Positions 1 to 8,317 of a stretch of 25,775 nt of DNA are shown here, piece by piece (the first letter of the stretch is position 1; each line of letters starts with the position of its first letter). The DNA lies in contig CAMFIW010000001.1 in the NCBI GenBank assembly GCA_945952355.1, positions 1-25,775 of the forward strand, in the 5' to 3' direction. The notes beneath the pieces are model-generated. The model was given only the letters and a program-made list of their open reading frames with translations. It did no database searches and was not told the DNA's origin. The stretch is from an uncultured Phenylobacterium sp. GTDB taxonomy: Bacteria; Pseudomonadota; Alphaproteobacteria; Caulobacterales; Caulobacteraceae. The translations under genes were made by a program, and so were the position numbers.

Positions 1-2946
1 CCCCAGGCCCTGGATCGCCGCATCGGCCCGCCAGCCCGGCTCGACCAGATAGTGGACGCGCCGCTGCTGGTTGGCCACGCCCAGATCAGCGTGATAGCTG
101 CGCCCGGTGCCGCCCGCGTCGGAGAATACCAGGACGCGCTTCTTGCCGCTCATAAAGGCGTCGGTCTCGGCCTTGGCGGCCGAGGCGCTGCGCCGCTCGA
201 CCACGCGGCGGCCGTCACGGCGGATCACCCGGCGGCTGCGCCCGGTGATTTCGGCGACCTGCTCGGTCCCGAGCGCCTCGAGCACCGCATCCAGCACGCC
301 GGGCACCGCCGGCAGGCAGGCCAGGTGGGTGACCAGCTCGTCGCGCAGGCGCAGGGCCGCCTGGCTGACGACCGGCGCGCCATCGACCATCACCGGGACC
401 ATGGTGACGTTGCCGTCGTCGTCCTCGACCGCGTCCATCGCCATGATCGGGAAGGCGCCCATCAGGTAGTCGAGCACCTGATCCTTGGGCGTCAGATCGA
501 CGGCGAGGTTGTTCCATTGCTCCGGCGGGATCTCGGCGAGGCGTCGCTCCATCACCGCCTCATTGGTCGAGACCACCTGGACAATGGCCGAACGGCCGGC
601 CGCCAAGTCCTGCCGGATCGACGCCACGAGGGAAGGCGCTTTAAGGCCCGCCAGCAGGTGACCAAAGAAGCGCAGCTTGGAGCCCTCGAAGGCCGACATC
701 ACCGCCGACGCCGCCTGGCCGCTCTTGGCCTTGCCCTCTTCGGTGACCCCGACCGCCTCCAGGGCGGCGCGCAGATTGTGGTGGATCAGCTGGTAGGCGT
801 CGGCCCAGGCGTCCCAAATGCCGATGTCCTCGGCGCTGAGCGGATGGCGCAGGGCGTCGTACTCCACGCCGTCGAACGATAGGGAGCGGGCAATGTAGAG
901 CCCCATCGCCTTCAGCTCCCGGGCGATCAGCTCCATGACCGCCACGCCGCCGGTCTCGACGGCGTCCATGAAGGCCTCGCGCGTCGGGAACGGCGCATCC
1001 GGTCCGCCCCACAGGCCCAGGCGCGCGGCGTAGGCCAGGTTCTCCGGGGTCGTCGCCCCCGTCGCCGAGACATAGAGGATGCGGGCGTTGGGCAGGCGGT
1101 TCTGCAAGGCGAGGCCCGCCATGCCCTGCTGCGAGGCCTTCTTCGGCCCCCGCGCGCCCTTGGCCCCGCCGGCGGCGTTGGCCATGGCGTGAGCCTCGTC
1201 GAAGACGATCACGCCATCAAAATCGGCGCCCAGCCAGGCCACGATCTGATCGAGGCGAGACGGCCGGTCGCCCCGCGCCGGTTGGCGCAAGGTGGCGTAG
1301 GTGGTGAAGAGGATGCCGCGATCGAGGCGGATGGCGTCCGCCTGCTTCCAGGCCGACTGCGGGGTCAGATCGCTGGCCGCGCCGCCGATCGCGCCCCAGT
1401 CGCGCCGCGCGTCTTCCAGGAGGGCGTCGTTCTTCGACAGCCAGACTGCCCGGGTTCGCCCCTGGGCGAGGTTGTCGGCGATGACGCCGGCGATCTGACG
1501 GCCCTTGCCGCAGCCGGTGCCATCCCCGAGGAAAAAGCCCCGCCGGAAACTGACCGCGTCGGGGGTGTCGTCGCCGACCAGCAGCACCTGGTGCGGCGCT
1601 TCGCCGAGCCGCCAGCGGCCCGGCAACAGGTTGGCGTGGGCTTCGCCGGCGTAGATCACCATCTCGAGCTGGGCGTCGGAGATCAGACCCGCGTCCACGA
1701 TCTTGCCGGGCAGGACCGGCCGATAGGTCGGGGCCGGCGGCGCCACGGACGCCATTGGTCCGGATTCCACGAGCGGGGAGGGGTGAGGGCGACTCTGGGC
1801 AAAGCCGATCCGACCGAGCCGGTAGGCCTGATAGAGGCCGACATCGTGGCCTTCGCCCGACCAGGCCCGGGTCTCATAGGCGACGGGCGCCGTGGTCGCG
1901 AGGAAGGCCAGCCGGTTCGACGGCGTCGCCAGGGCCCGGGCACGCGGCGCGAGGATGGCGACATTGGAGACGGCGCGGAACTGGCGCGGTTGCGCACTCG
2001 GCCGAGCCACAACAGCGCCCGCCGCCCGGGCCGCATCCGCCAAGCTCTCCGCTGCGATCACCGGCGAAGGTTCGCCCGCCTGGCCGCGGTCAATGACCAG
2101 GAGGCCCGTCTCGACCGAGGTCCCATGCTTGGCGTAGGCGCGCGGCGGAAAGGCCAGCTGGAGGACAATCGGTCCCCGCGCCGCCAGGCGGCGCATAGCC
2201 GGGGCGTCCTCGAAGAGGCGCGTCGGCACAATGGCCGACAGCCGGCCGCCTTCGGCCAGGGTGTCCAGCGCCGCGTGCAGATGCTCTTCCAACATCTGGA
2301 AGGGCGGATTGGCGACAACGGCATGGAAGCTGCCGGACGCCGGCAGGATGTCCTTCAGATGCCGCGCGTCATGGGCGCTGCGCGAGGCCAGCGGAAAGAG
2401 GCCCTCCAGAATCGCGCCGCGCTGATCGGCGATCTCATTGAGAGACAGATTGGCTCCACAGGCTTCGGCCAGAACGGCCAGAAGGCCCGTGCCGGCGGAG
2501 GGTTCAAGGACCTGGTCGCCGGGGCGGATCTGCGCGGCCAACACCGCCAGGGCGCCCAGCTGCGGCGGGGTCGAGAACTGGTCGAGCGCGACCTGCTCTT
2601 CACTGCGGCGCGTGTGGGTGAGGCCAAGCTCAGAGAGATTGGCCAGCAGGGCGCAGATGTCGGCGGGCGCATCCTCCAGCCGGCTGATCTGCGGCGACAG
2701 CCGGCGCAACTGTAGCACCAGAGCCGCCTCGACCGCGTCATAGGCGTCGCGCCAGATCCACGCGCCGTCCGCGTCCGAGCCGCCGAAAGTGGTGGTCATA
2801 ACGCTCGCCACCAGCCGCCGATCGAGCGTGCGGGATCGGTTGAGCTGCGGGGTCAGGGCGCGGGCGGCGGCCAGAATGTTGGCGGCCTTGTGCGACGCGG
2901 GGTCGGACGCTCCAGCGGTCGCGAAGAGGGGAAGCATGGCGTTCAT
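1..2946 (-). CDS. Strawberry-notch-type DNA helicase with N-terminal adenine methyltransferase-like domain (C-terminal end beyond window)
   Basis: The reading frame stays open for 982 codons from ATG 2946 to the left edge, so the C-terminus is missing. An N-terminal class I methyltransferase-like domain is visible: DQFSTPP at residues 122-128, EPSAGTG (SAM-binding loop) at 148-154 and the NPPF catalytic motif of N6-adenine methylases at 213-216. A superfamily 2 helicase domain follows: Walker A GTGCGKG at 476-482 and a DEAH box at 583-586. Near the left edge is the stretch GGTGRSYHADL followed by VEPGWRADAAIQGLG, typical of strawberry-notch C-terminal helicase domains. Such proteins are common on alphaproteobacterial plasmids and ICEs beside ParB and Toprim genes, as here; their role is not well established, with DNA establishment or anti-restriction suggested. 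The ribosome site is weak, and an in-frame ATG lies three codons downstream at 2937. Confidence 0.85.
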   Translation of the reverse strand, partial: MNAMLPLFATAGASDPASHKAANILAAARALTPQLNRSRTLDRRLVASVMTTTFGGSDADGAWIWRDAYDAVEAALVLQLRRLSPQISRLEDAPADICALLANLSELGLTHTRRSEEQVALDQFSTPPQLGALAVLAAQIRPGDQVLEPSAGTGLLAVLAEACGANLSLNEIADQRGAILEGLFPLASRSAHDARHLKDILPASGSFHAVVANPPFQMLEEHLHAALDTLAEGGRLSAIVPTRLFEDAPAMRRLAARGPIVLQLAFPPRAYAKHGTSVETGLLVIDRGQAGEPSPVIAAESLADAARAAGAVVARPSAQPRQFRAVSNVAILAPRARALATPSNRLAFLATTAPVAYETRAWSGEGHDVGLYQAYRLGRIGFAQSRPHPSPLVESGPMASVAPPAPTYRPVLPGKIVDAGLISDAQLEMVIYAGEAHANLLPGRWRLGEAPHQVLLVGDDTPDAVSFRRGFFLGDGTGCGKGRQIAGVIADNLAQGRTRAVWLSKNDALLEDARRDWGAIGGAASDLTPQSAWKQADAIRLDRGILFTTYATLRQPARGDRPSRLDQIVAWLGADFDGVIVFDEAHAMANAAGGAKGARGPKKASQQGMAGLALQNRLPNARILYVSATGATTPENLAYAARLGLWGGPDAPFPTREAFMDAVETGGVAVMELIARELKAMGLYIARSLSFDGVEYDALRHPLSAEDIGIWDAWADAYQLIHHNLRAALEAVGVTEEGKAKSGQAASAVMSAFEGSKLRFFGHLLAGLKAPSLVASIRQDLAAGRSAIVQVVSTNEAVMERRLAEIPPEQWNNLAVDLTPKDQVLDYLMGAFPIMAMDAVEDDDGNVTMVPVMVDGAPVVSQAALRLRDELVTHLACLPAVPGVLDAVLEALGTEQVAEITGRSRRVIRRDGRRVVERRSASAAKAETDAFMSGKKRVLVFSDAGGTGRSYHADLGVANQQRRVHYLVEPGWRADAAIQGLG

Positions 2947-3045
2947 GACGGGGATCCGTTCACCCGCGGCGGAGGGCGCCTCCCTCCAGTCCCGACGGGC
3001 TCGCCCGTCCACCTCCCTTCCTTGACCCTTTGGCCGGCACAGCAA

Positions 3046-3071
3046 GAGCCCCCGCGGTCAGACGAGGGCTC
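3046..3071 (-). terminator. Weak hairpin downstream of the ParB-like gene
   Basis: GAGCCC at 3046-3051 pairs with GGGCTC at 3066-3071 around a 14-nt loop, seven bases after the stop of the ParB-like gene. No T-run follows on the minus strand, so intrinsic termination is doubtful. The rest of the 132-bp gap to the helicase gene is pyrimidine-rich on the plus strand and shows nothing else. Confidence 0.3.
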
Positions 3072-3078
3072 CGCTGGA

Positions 3079-5106
3079 TCAGGCCGCGATGGCGTCGGCG
3101 ACCGCTTCGGGCTCAGCCTCATCTTGGGCCTCGCGATCATCCGCCTCGTCGGGTTCGGCCGCGTCCCCTTCGGCCACGCCGTCCGCTTCACCATCGTCGT
3201 CGCCAAGCGCCGTCGACCGGTCCCAGGACAGCACCGCAGGCGCCCACTGCCGTTCGGCCGCCGCCTCGGCGACAAAGCTCACCAAGGCGTCCTTCTTCAG
3301 GGTCTTGGCGCGGTCGTCCTCCACCCCCAGCTCTTCGAGCAGGACGAGCAACTGGGCCTTGGAGTGGACCGCCAGATAGGCCTCGTCCGGTGTCCAGTGC
3401 GCCGAGATGTCCGCGCCGCACAGCGCGGCGATCTCGGCCGCCTCGGCTCGGGCGCCATGGCGCAGCAGGCTGGTGCGGGCCTCGCGAATGTTGAGCGAGA
3501 TCGCGGTCAGCTCCGCCATCAGGGCCATCTTCTCCCCGTGCGGCAGGGTCTCGACCCAGGTGATCGGCCGCAGGCCCGAGGCCCGGTAGGCTTCGCGACG
3601 GGCGTCGAGACGGCCCCGCACCTCGCCGTCCAGGCCCGCGATCGGCGCCATCGCGCCGCGTTGGTAGCGGGTCGCGGCGATCTGCGCGGCCGAGCCGTCC
3701 AAGCCTCCGCTGGACTGCAGCGCCAGCTGCTTGAAGAGTTGAGCGATCAACACGGTCAGGGCCGCGCTGGGGTCGTCGGCCAGGTCACGGATCAGACCGC
3801 GGGTGGCCACGTCGGTGCGGGTCTCGTGCAGGACGTGGCTGGCGCCCTCCACCTCCACATCCGCGCGGGGAACCTCGACATCGTTCGTGACGACGCCGGT
3901 CCGACCGCCGGCCGAAGCCGTGTCGTCATCGGCCTCCTCCTCCGGCAGGTCCTCGACCGGCAGCGGGACCGAATAGAAGGTCGCGGCCAGCCCATGGCCG
4001 TCCGACGGGCTGAGCAACACCGCACCGATCTTGCTGCGGGTCAGCACCGCCCCGGCCGCGACGCCATAGGCGCTGACCAAAGGCGCCAGCTGCGCCGGGG
4101 CCTCGTCCGTCGACGGATCGAGATCCTGTAGCGCGCTCTCAAGCTGGGTGACCGCGTAGCGCGCATCGGCGAGCGCAGTCTTCCGCACCTCGTCCAGGTC
4201 TCGCTCCCAGACATGGGCGAGGCGGAAGAAACCATCCGGGGCGCCGTAGCCCGCCTCCCGCGCGACGTAAACCGCCAGGCCTTCGGCCTTCAGGTGATCG
4301 ACGATCGGCTGCACCCGCTCGCGCCAGGCGCCCTGCAGGACCTCGGGATCGAGCAGGAAGTCGGGGTATTCGCCGAACAGGTCGGAGGCCACCCGGCCGC
4401 CCGCGGCCAGGTAGCGGTCCATCCCGACCAGATTGAAGCGGTCGTCCTCGACCGTCGCCCGGTCATGCTCGACGACAGCGCGCAGTTGATAGTCCTGGAA
4501 GTAGCCGTCGAGCGCGGTCTGGGCGATCTCGGCCTGCTGTTTCTTGTCGGACAAGCGGGCGAACAGCCGAACCTGCTTCAGGGTCAGCCGGCCTTGGCGC
4601 AGCGCCTTCAGGACCGTCGGGTGGACGGCGGCCAGAGCCTCCAGGCGCTTGACCTCCAGCTCGGCATAGCCAAGCGCGCTCGAGATTGCCTGGGTGTCCA
4701 TCTTGGCTGCGCGCAGCTTGCCGATGGCGGTGATCACATCGGCGATGTGAACCGGCGCGTGCTGTGTGTTCGGGAGCACGATGGCGGCCGCCTTTTGGGC
4801 GGGGGTCTCGGCCAGCAGGCAGTCGATCAGGTAGTTGTCATCGATGTCGCCGCGCTCGCGCAGCAGGATCAGGCCAAAGCGCCGGCGACGGCCGTCGAGC
4901 GCCATGAAAGGGGCCTCGCCCTTGCGCCCGGGCCGCACGATTGGCGGGATCACCACCCCGGCGGCCAGCAGGGTGTCGGCCAGCTGCGGCACGCCGTCGT
5001 CGGCTGGTTCGTGGAAACGCAGGTTCTCCTTGGCCAGGCCAAGGTCGCCAAGGCGCACCTGGATGCGGCTCATGGCGGCCGGGGCGGCGGGGACTTGATC
5101 GGTCAT
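3079..5106 (-). CDS. parB: ParB/RepB/Spo0J-family protein, 675 aa
   Basis: The N-terminal ParB nuclease/CTPase-like domain spans about residues 14-105. The nucleotide-binding motif that is usually GERRxRA reads DGRRRRFG at 71-78. The central region [20 protein letters not shown] (139-158) fits the helix-turn-helix DNA-binding domain. The last about 40 residues are strongly acidic and rich in Ala, Asp and Glu. At 675 aa it is about twice the size of chromosomal ParB and matches the long ParB-like proteins of conjugative elements. The ATG at 5106 has GAGGAG about 10 nt upstream. It sits between the Toprim gene and the helicase gene on the same strand, probably one transcription unit. No ParA is present in the window, so a role in partition is unproven; transcriptional or nuclease roles are alternatives. 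Confidence 0.85.
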   Translation of the reverse strand: MTDQVPAAPAAMSRIQVRLGDLGLAKENLRFHEPADDGVPQLADTLLAAGVVIPPIVRPGRKGEAPFMALDGRRRRFGLILLRERGDIDDNYLIDCLLAETPAQKAAAIVLPNTQHAPVHIADVITAIGKLRAAKMDTQAISSALGYAELEVKRLEALAAVHPTVLKALRQGRLTLKQVRLFARLSDKKQQAEIAQTALDGYFQDYQLRAVVEHDRATVEDDRFNLVGMDRYLAAGGRVASDLFGEYPDFLLDPEVLQGAWRERVQPIVDHLKAEGLAVYVAREAGYGAPDGFFRLAHVWERDLDEVRKTALADARYAVTQLESALQDLDPSTDEAPAQLAPLVSAYGVAAGAVLTRSKIGAVLLSPSDGHGLAATFYSVPLPVEDLPEEEADDDTASAGGRTGVVTNDVEVPRADVEVEGASHVLHETRTDVATRGLIRDLADDPSAALTVLIAQLFKQLALQSSGGLDGSAAQIAATRYQRGAMAPIAGLDGEVRGRLDARREAYRASGLRPITWVETLPHGEKMALMAELTAISLNIREARTSLLRHGARAEAAEIAALCGADISAHWTPDEAYLAVHSKAQLLVLLEELGVEDDRAKTLKKDALVSFVAEAAAERQWAPAVLSWDRSTALGDDDGEADGVAEGDAAEPDEADDREAQDEAEPEAVADAIAA

Positions 5107-5190
5107 CGGGGTCTAGCTCCTCGCGCCTGGGCGAGGGACATCCTCCCCTTAAGCGCACCCGCCCGATCCCTTCCTCCCTCCTTTGGCGGC

Positions 5191-6096
5191 TCAGCTCAGG
5201 ACCGGATCCAGCAGGCCCGCAGCCTCCGCCTCGTTCCAGTCCCCAAAGCCCTCCGGCGGCAGGGCGACCCGCGCCTTCAAACCGGCGGCGGCCAGGCCCG
5301 CGCGCAGCTGCTCGGCCGAGGCCTCGCCGTCGGCCCCGCGATCGGCGGCGATGAGCACCTCGCGCACACCCTCCGGCGGCCGCCAGTGGCGCAGGTTGCG
5401 CGTCGACATCAGCGCCCAGGCCGGCAGGGCGAAGCGCGCACTGGCCGACAGGGTGGTGAACAGGCCCTCGGCCACCAGCATCTGCGGCGCGGCCGGATCT
5501 ATTCGCACCGCGCACCGGGCCGGCGAGGGACCGACCGTCTTGCGGCTGAGCCGCAGGTCGATCGCCCGGCGGGCGTTGGACGCAAGATAGGTGACCTCAA
5601 CGGCCGTGAAGACCCCTTCCTCATCGGAGATCGCCGCCAACAGGGCCGGACGATGATGGCGCGACGCGGCATAGGCCGACACCGGCGTCTCGCCGCCATG
5701 GCGCAGCACGTCGGGGCCGGGGAGGGGACGGCTGACCCCGCGCAGCGCGCAGTGCCTTGCTGACAAGGTGCCGGCGAGCGGCCGCCCAGCCTCCCAGATC
5801 CTCAACGCCGCCAGGCGGCGCTCCAGTCCGGTCGCGGGCCCGGACGCTTGGGCGCGACGCGCCTGCGAGAGACTGGTCGGCGCATTGTGCGCATCGACCA
5901 GGCCCTCGCCGCGCAGATAGTCCAGCACATCCTTCCAGTCGCCATCGCCGAAGGTGTGGACGATCACCCGGCCTTCCCGCAGCAGCAGCGAGACCGAACG
6001 GTCAGCGGCGCTATGGCCGGGCGCCGGGATATTCGCCCGAAGGCCGCGATCGTAGAGATCGCCGCCCAGGGCCTGGACGATGGGTTTCAAGGACAT
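5191..6096 (-). CDS. Toprim-domain (primase-like, DUF7146-type) protein
   Basis: This 301-aa protein starts at ATG 6096 behind a strong AAAGGAGGA ribosome site. The C-terminal half is a Toprim domain: the conserved glutamate is in LVAEGLFTTLSA (E210), followed by LIAADRGADGEASAEQL (D252) and a terminal DWNE at 286-289. The usual second Asp of the DxD pair is replaced by Gly254, with an Asp at 256. The N-terminal part resembles the CHC2-like region of plasmid and phage P4-type primases, but the zinc-ligand Cys/His are not kept (IPAPGHSAADRS at 23-34). It is the first gene of a likely operon with the ParB-like and helicase genes. A role in plasmid DNA priming or early processing after transfer is inferred from the family. 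Confidence 0.8.
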   Translation of the reverse strand: MSLKPIVQALGGDLYDRGLRANIPAPGHSAADRSVSLLLREGRVIVHTFGDGDWKDVLDYLRGEGLVDAHNAPTSLSQARRAQASGPATGLERRLAALRIWEAGRPLAGTLSARHCALRGVSRPLPGPDVLRHGGETPVSAYAASRHHRPALLAAISDEEGVFTAVEVTYLASNARRAIDLRLSRKTVGPSPARCAVRIDPAAPQMLVAEGLFTTLSASARFALPAWALMSTRNLRHWRPPEGVREVLIAADRGADGEASAEQLRAGLAAAGLKARVALPPEGFGDWNEAEAAGLLDPVLS

Positions 6097-6453
6097 GGGT
6101 CGATCCTCCTTTGCCCCACAAGGGTCGCCCCAAGGCTGCCTCCCTCCGTCTTCGGCCGCCGCAGGCCGGCCCAAACCTTGGGGGCGTTGCGGGGGACCGC
6201 CCCCGCTGGAGGGGGTAGGCGCTCAAGGCCTGCCTTTGCGACTCAGGGGGAGGGCGCTCCCCCCGCCTCGCGCTTCAAGGCTCACGCCATGTCCGCTCAA
6301 GGGACAGGACCCAGCAATGCGGCTCAAAAATACGACGCCTGCCCGGCAAAACCGGGCGAACTGTCACGCTTCGTCGCCAACCGCCCCGCGACAGCACGGT
6401 GCTTTTCTGCCAAGTTAAGCACGATTGTAGGGGAGCAGGCCTTGCCGCAGCAG
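6097..6453. other. Divergent intergenic region (about 350 bp)
   Basis: This gap separates the minus-strand Toprim gene from the plus-strand small gene and must hold promoters for both. It is very GC-rich, with runs of G and C. It contains the two hairpins listed separately and a smaller one, GCCCGG-CAAAA-CCGGGC, at 6341-6357. A longer in-frame start for the plus-strand gene exists at ATG 6289, but the sequence between there and 6442 does not look like conserved protein. No convincing -35/-10 pair was identified. Confidence 0.6.
6189..6263. repeat. Pair of perfect 7-bp-stem, 4-nt-loop hairpins
   Basis: Hairpin one is GCGGGGG-ACCG-CCCCCGC at 6189-6206. Hairpin two is GGGGGAG-GGCG-CTCCCCC at 6246-6263. 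Both have perfect 7-bp GC-rich stems and 4-nt loops, with 39 bp between them. They lie between divergent genes and lack T-runs, so they are not ordinary terminators. They could be regulatory, or a repeated intergenic palindrome family. Confidence 0.7.
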
Positions 6454-6816
6454 ATGATGGCTGAACGGGAAACAGAAACGGACGCCCGCGAGGAGGCCTG
6501 GGTCATCGCGACCAATCCCGACTTCCCGATCCGCGCCCGCAACGTCAATTGGTTCCTGGAACGCGGCGGCTCGATCAAGGAAGTCCGGCTCACCGAATCG
6601 GAAACCGGCGAATGGAGCGTCTGGCTCCGGCTCGCGGGCCGTTCGGGCGAACACCGCCTGGCCATGTTCAAGTCCGACGAACCGCGCGTCTACCGCGACG
6701 TCGCCCGCGCCATCGCCATGTGCCGAGACGACTTCGGCTACTTCGGCCCCATCACCCTATCGACCGACCGGCAACCCGGCGGCCACAACGACCCGCACCC
6801 CACACCCAGCGCCTAA
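6454..6816 (+). CDS. Hypothetical protein, about 120 aa
   Basis: I do not recognise this family. The protein is soluble, with a charged N-terminus (ETETDAREEAW), a stretch of alternating residues that suggests beta strands (SIKEVRLTESETGEWSVWLRL) and a C-terminal tail rich in Pro, His and Gly. There is no signal peptide or membrane segment. Start choice is uncertain: ATG 6454 (or 6457) has no good ribosome site, whereas an in-frame TTG at 6442 lies 6 nt after GGGGAG (6430-6435) and may be the true start, adding four residues. It precedes the propeller/TPR-like gene on the same strand by 41 bp, so the two may be co-transcribed. Confidence 0.6.
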   Translation: MMAERETETDAREEAWVIATNPDFPIRARNVNWFLERGGSIKEVRLTESETGEWSVWLRLAGRSGEHRLAMFKSDEPRVYRDVARAIAMCRDDFGYFGPITLSTDRQPGGHNDPHPTPSA

Positions 6817-6857
6817 GTCTCGGCGCAGCGGCATTTGCACGACGGAGGCCGCCGCTC

Positions 6858-7826
6858 ATGGGCGTCATGGATTGGATCAAGGGGGGAGGCCGCAAGACCG
6901 AGGCCCCGAAGGAGCACCCAGATAGGGCGCTCTACGAGACGACCGGCAGCTTGGTCTTCATCAAGGGCCGAGACTTTGTCGGCAGTTACAGCCGCTCGCC
7001 CAATGGACGCTTCCTGCTGGCTTGGCGGGATGCAAACGACGCGGGGACACGCGGCGGGGCGCGATCCAGCGGCCACGGCCGCTACATCCTGATCGAGGAC
7101 GACGCGATCATGGCCGAGGGCCGCGCCGAGCGCCCGAATGACGGCAAGGTCGCCGACAACGGCGTCTTCATCCTCAACGATTGGCTCTTCTTCAGCGAAC
7201 GCCTCGAGGGGGTGTTCCTGGCCTTCCGGAAGGACGGCGCCCCGATCCTGTCGCGCCGGTTTAAGGCGAACCTCTTCAACAGCGGCCTGTCTCCGGATGG
7301 CCGGCTCGCCACCTGCCAGACCTGCAACGCCGATGGCGAGGACGGCAACAAGCTGACGATCTTCGACTTGGAGGCCGGCGTCGAACGCGCGAGCGTCACC
7401 CCCGAATCCGGCTGGGCCCGCGACTACGCCTTTCCCGCAGATCACCAGACGATCTGCCTGAGTTACGAGGGCGATGCCCAGTACGCCTACGACCTGGACG
7501 GCCGCTTCGTCGACCGATCATTCTGGATCGCCGCCGGCATCGCCAAGGGCGACGTCTATCTGATCCAGCGCCTGATGACACAGGCGGGCGAGACGCCCGA
7601 GCCGTCCGAGCGGGCCTCCTGGATCCAAGGCCTCACCGTCGCTCTGGCGAAAGCTTCGGACGACCCACGCTCGCGCGCCCTGGCGTTCAAACTTCGCGGC
7701 GTCTGTCACGATCAGGCCGGCGCCACGGACGCGGCCCTGGCGGACTTTGACGCCGCCTTGGCCCTTGACCCCAAGATCGGGGTCAAACGACGGGCTGACG
7801 CCCTGCGTCGCGCGCGCCTGGGCTAA
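6858..7826 (+). CDS. Hypothetical protein with beta-propeller-like body and C-terminal TPR-like helices
   Basis: This 322-aa protein starts at ATG 6858, with GGAGG nine nt upstream. Repeated segments such as SYSRSPNGRFLLAWRD, NSGLSPDGRLATCQTC and YAFPADHQTICLSYEG look like WD40/PQQ-type blades (SPDG turns followed by hydrophobic strands). The last about 50 residues (SRALAFKLRGVCHDQAG, then AALADFDAALALDP) fit one TPR repeat. No signal peptide or membrane segment is visible, so it is probably a cytoplasmic scaffold or sensor. Its stop codon overlaps that of the convergent PIN gene by 4 nt. Its place between the plasmid core and the CBASS locus makes a defence-related role possible, but nothing in the sequence proves one. 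Confidence 0.65.
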   Translation: MGVMDWIKGGGRKTEAPKEHPDRALYETTGSLVFIKGRDFVGSYSRSPNGRFLLAWRDANDAGTRGGARSSGHGRYILIEDDAIMAEGRAERPNDGKVADNGVFILNDWLFFSERLEGVFLAFRKDGAPILSRRFKANLFNSGLSPDGRLATCQTCNADGEDGNKLTIFDLEAGVERASVTPESGWARDYAFPADHQTICLSYEGDAQYAYDLDGRFVDRSFWIAAGIAKGDVYLIQRLMTQAGETPEPSERASWIQGLTVALAKASDDPRSRALAFKLRGVCHDQAGATDAALADFDAALALDPKIGVKRRADALRRARLG

Positions 7827-8314
7827 CGTCGGTATCGATTCAGACGCGCTGTCACTTCGGCCCTCGGCAGACGGCACCGCGGATGTCCCGAGGCCTTGGC
7901 CAGGCCCGCGGCCAGAACCTGAAGGCTGCAGGCCCCCTGGGCTTCCAGCTGATCCAGAACCCAGAGCGTGCCGTGGACGTCGAGGGCATGGGCTTCGGCG
8001 GTGCGCCGAAGACCCGCATCGCCCGTCAGCAGTGTCCACTGCCGCCCCTGAGCCAGGGCGAAGGCGAAGGTGTCGGGCAAGCACAGGGTGGCGTCGGCGC
8101 GGCGAAGCACGGTCGCGCCCTGCACCTCGCCGGGCGACAATTCCTCAACCCGCAGACCAAGCGCCAGCAGCCGGTCCCCCAAGGGGCCGGCCAGCTCACG
8201 ATGGAAGAGGAGGTCCGGCACGGCGAAATCGACCGTCAACCGGAAGACCGACTCCAGCAGCTCGCCTCGTTCCAGGTCGATGATGACCGAGGTGTCCGAG
8301 ACGAGGACCGTCAT
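7823..8314 (-). CDS. PIN-domain protein (VapC-like putative ribonuclease)
   Basis: The 163-aa protein has the four acidic positions of the PIN nuclease fold: D7 in VLVSDTSVIIDLE, E40 in LLFHREL, D81 in LPDTFAFALA and D99 in LLTGDAGLRR. PIN proteins usually cleave RNA, often as toxins of VapBC modules. No VapB-like antitoxin is present. Instead it starts only three bases after the stop of the HTH-ImmA gene, so the two are almost certainly co-transcribed and translationally coupled. PIN proteins paired with COG2856 (ImmA) proteins have been noted in toxin-antitoxin surveys. It may therefore be a toxin controlled by the upstream protein, or a second output of the regulator that faces the CBASS operon. 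Confidence 0.8.
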   Translation of the reverse strand: MTVLVSDTSVIIDLERGELLESVFRLTVDFAVPDLLFHRELAGPLGDRLLALGLRVEELSPGEVQGATVLRRADATLCLPDTFAFALAQGRQWTLLTGDAGLRRTAEAHALDVHGTLWVLDQLEAQGACSLQVLAAGLAKASGHPRCRLPRAEVTARLNRYRR

Positions 8315-8317
8315 GGA

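Noticed and set aside
1189..2715. Long plus-strand open frame
   Set aside because: It is antisense to the helicase gene, whose motifs are clear; its translation is rich in Arg, Gly and Pro without domains, typical of shadow frames in GC-rich DNA.
3079..5106. Fusion or frameshift in the ParB-like gene because it is 675 aa
   Set aside because: The frame is continuous with an even domain layout, and long ParB-like proteins are usual on conjugative elements.
2890..5763. Long plus-strand open frames opposite ParB and Toprim genes
   Set aside because: The minus-strand frames have recognisable domains and ribosome sites; these frames do not.
6238..6246. GCGACTCAG also at 14668-14676 and 14792-14800, considered as iterons
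   Set aside because: Nine bases only, irregular spacing and different contexts; chance occurrence in GC-rich DNA is plausible.
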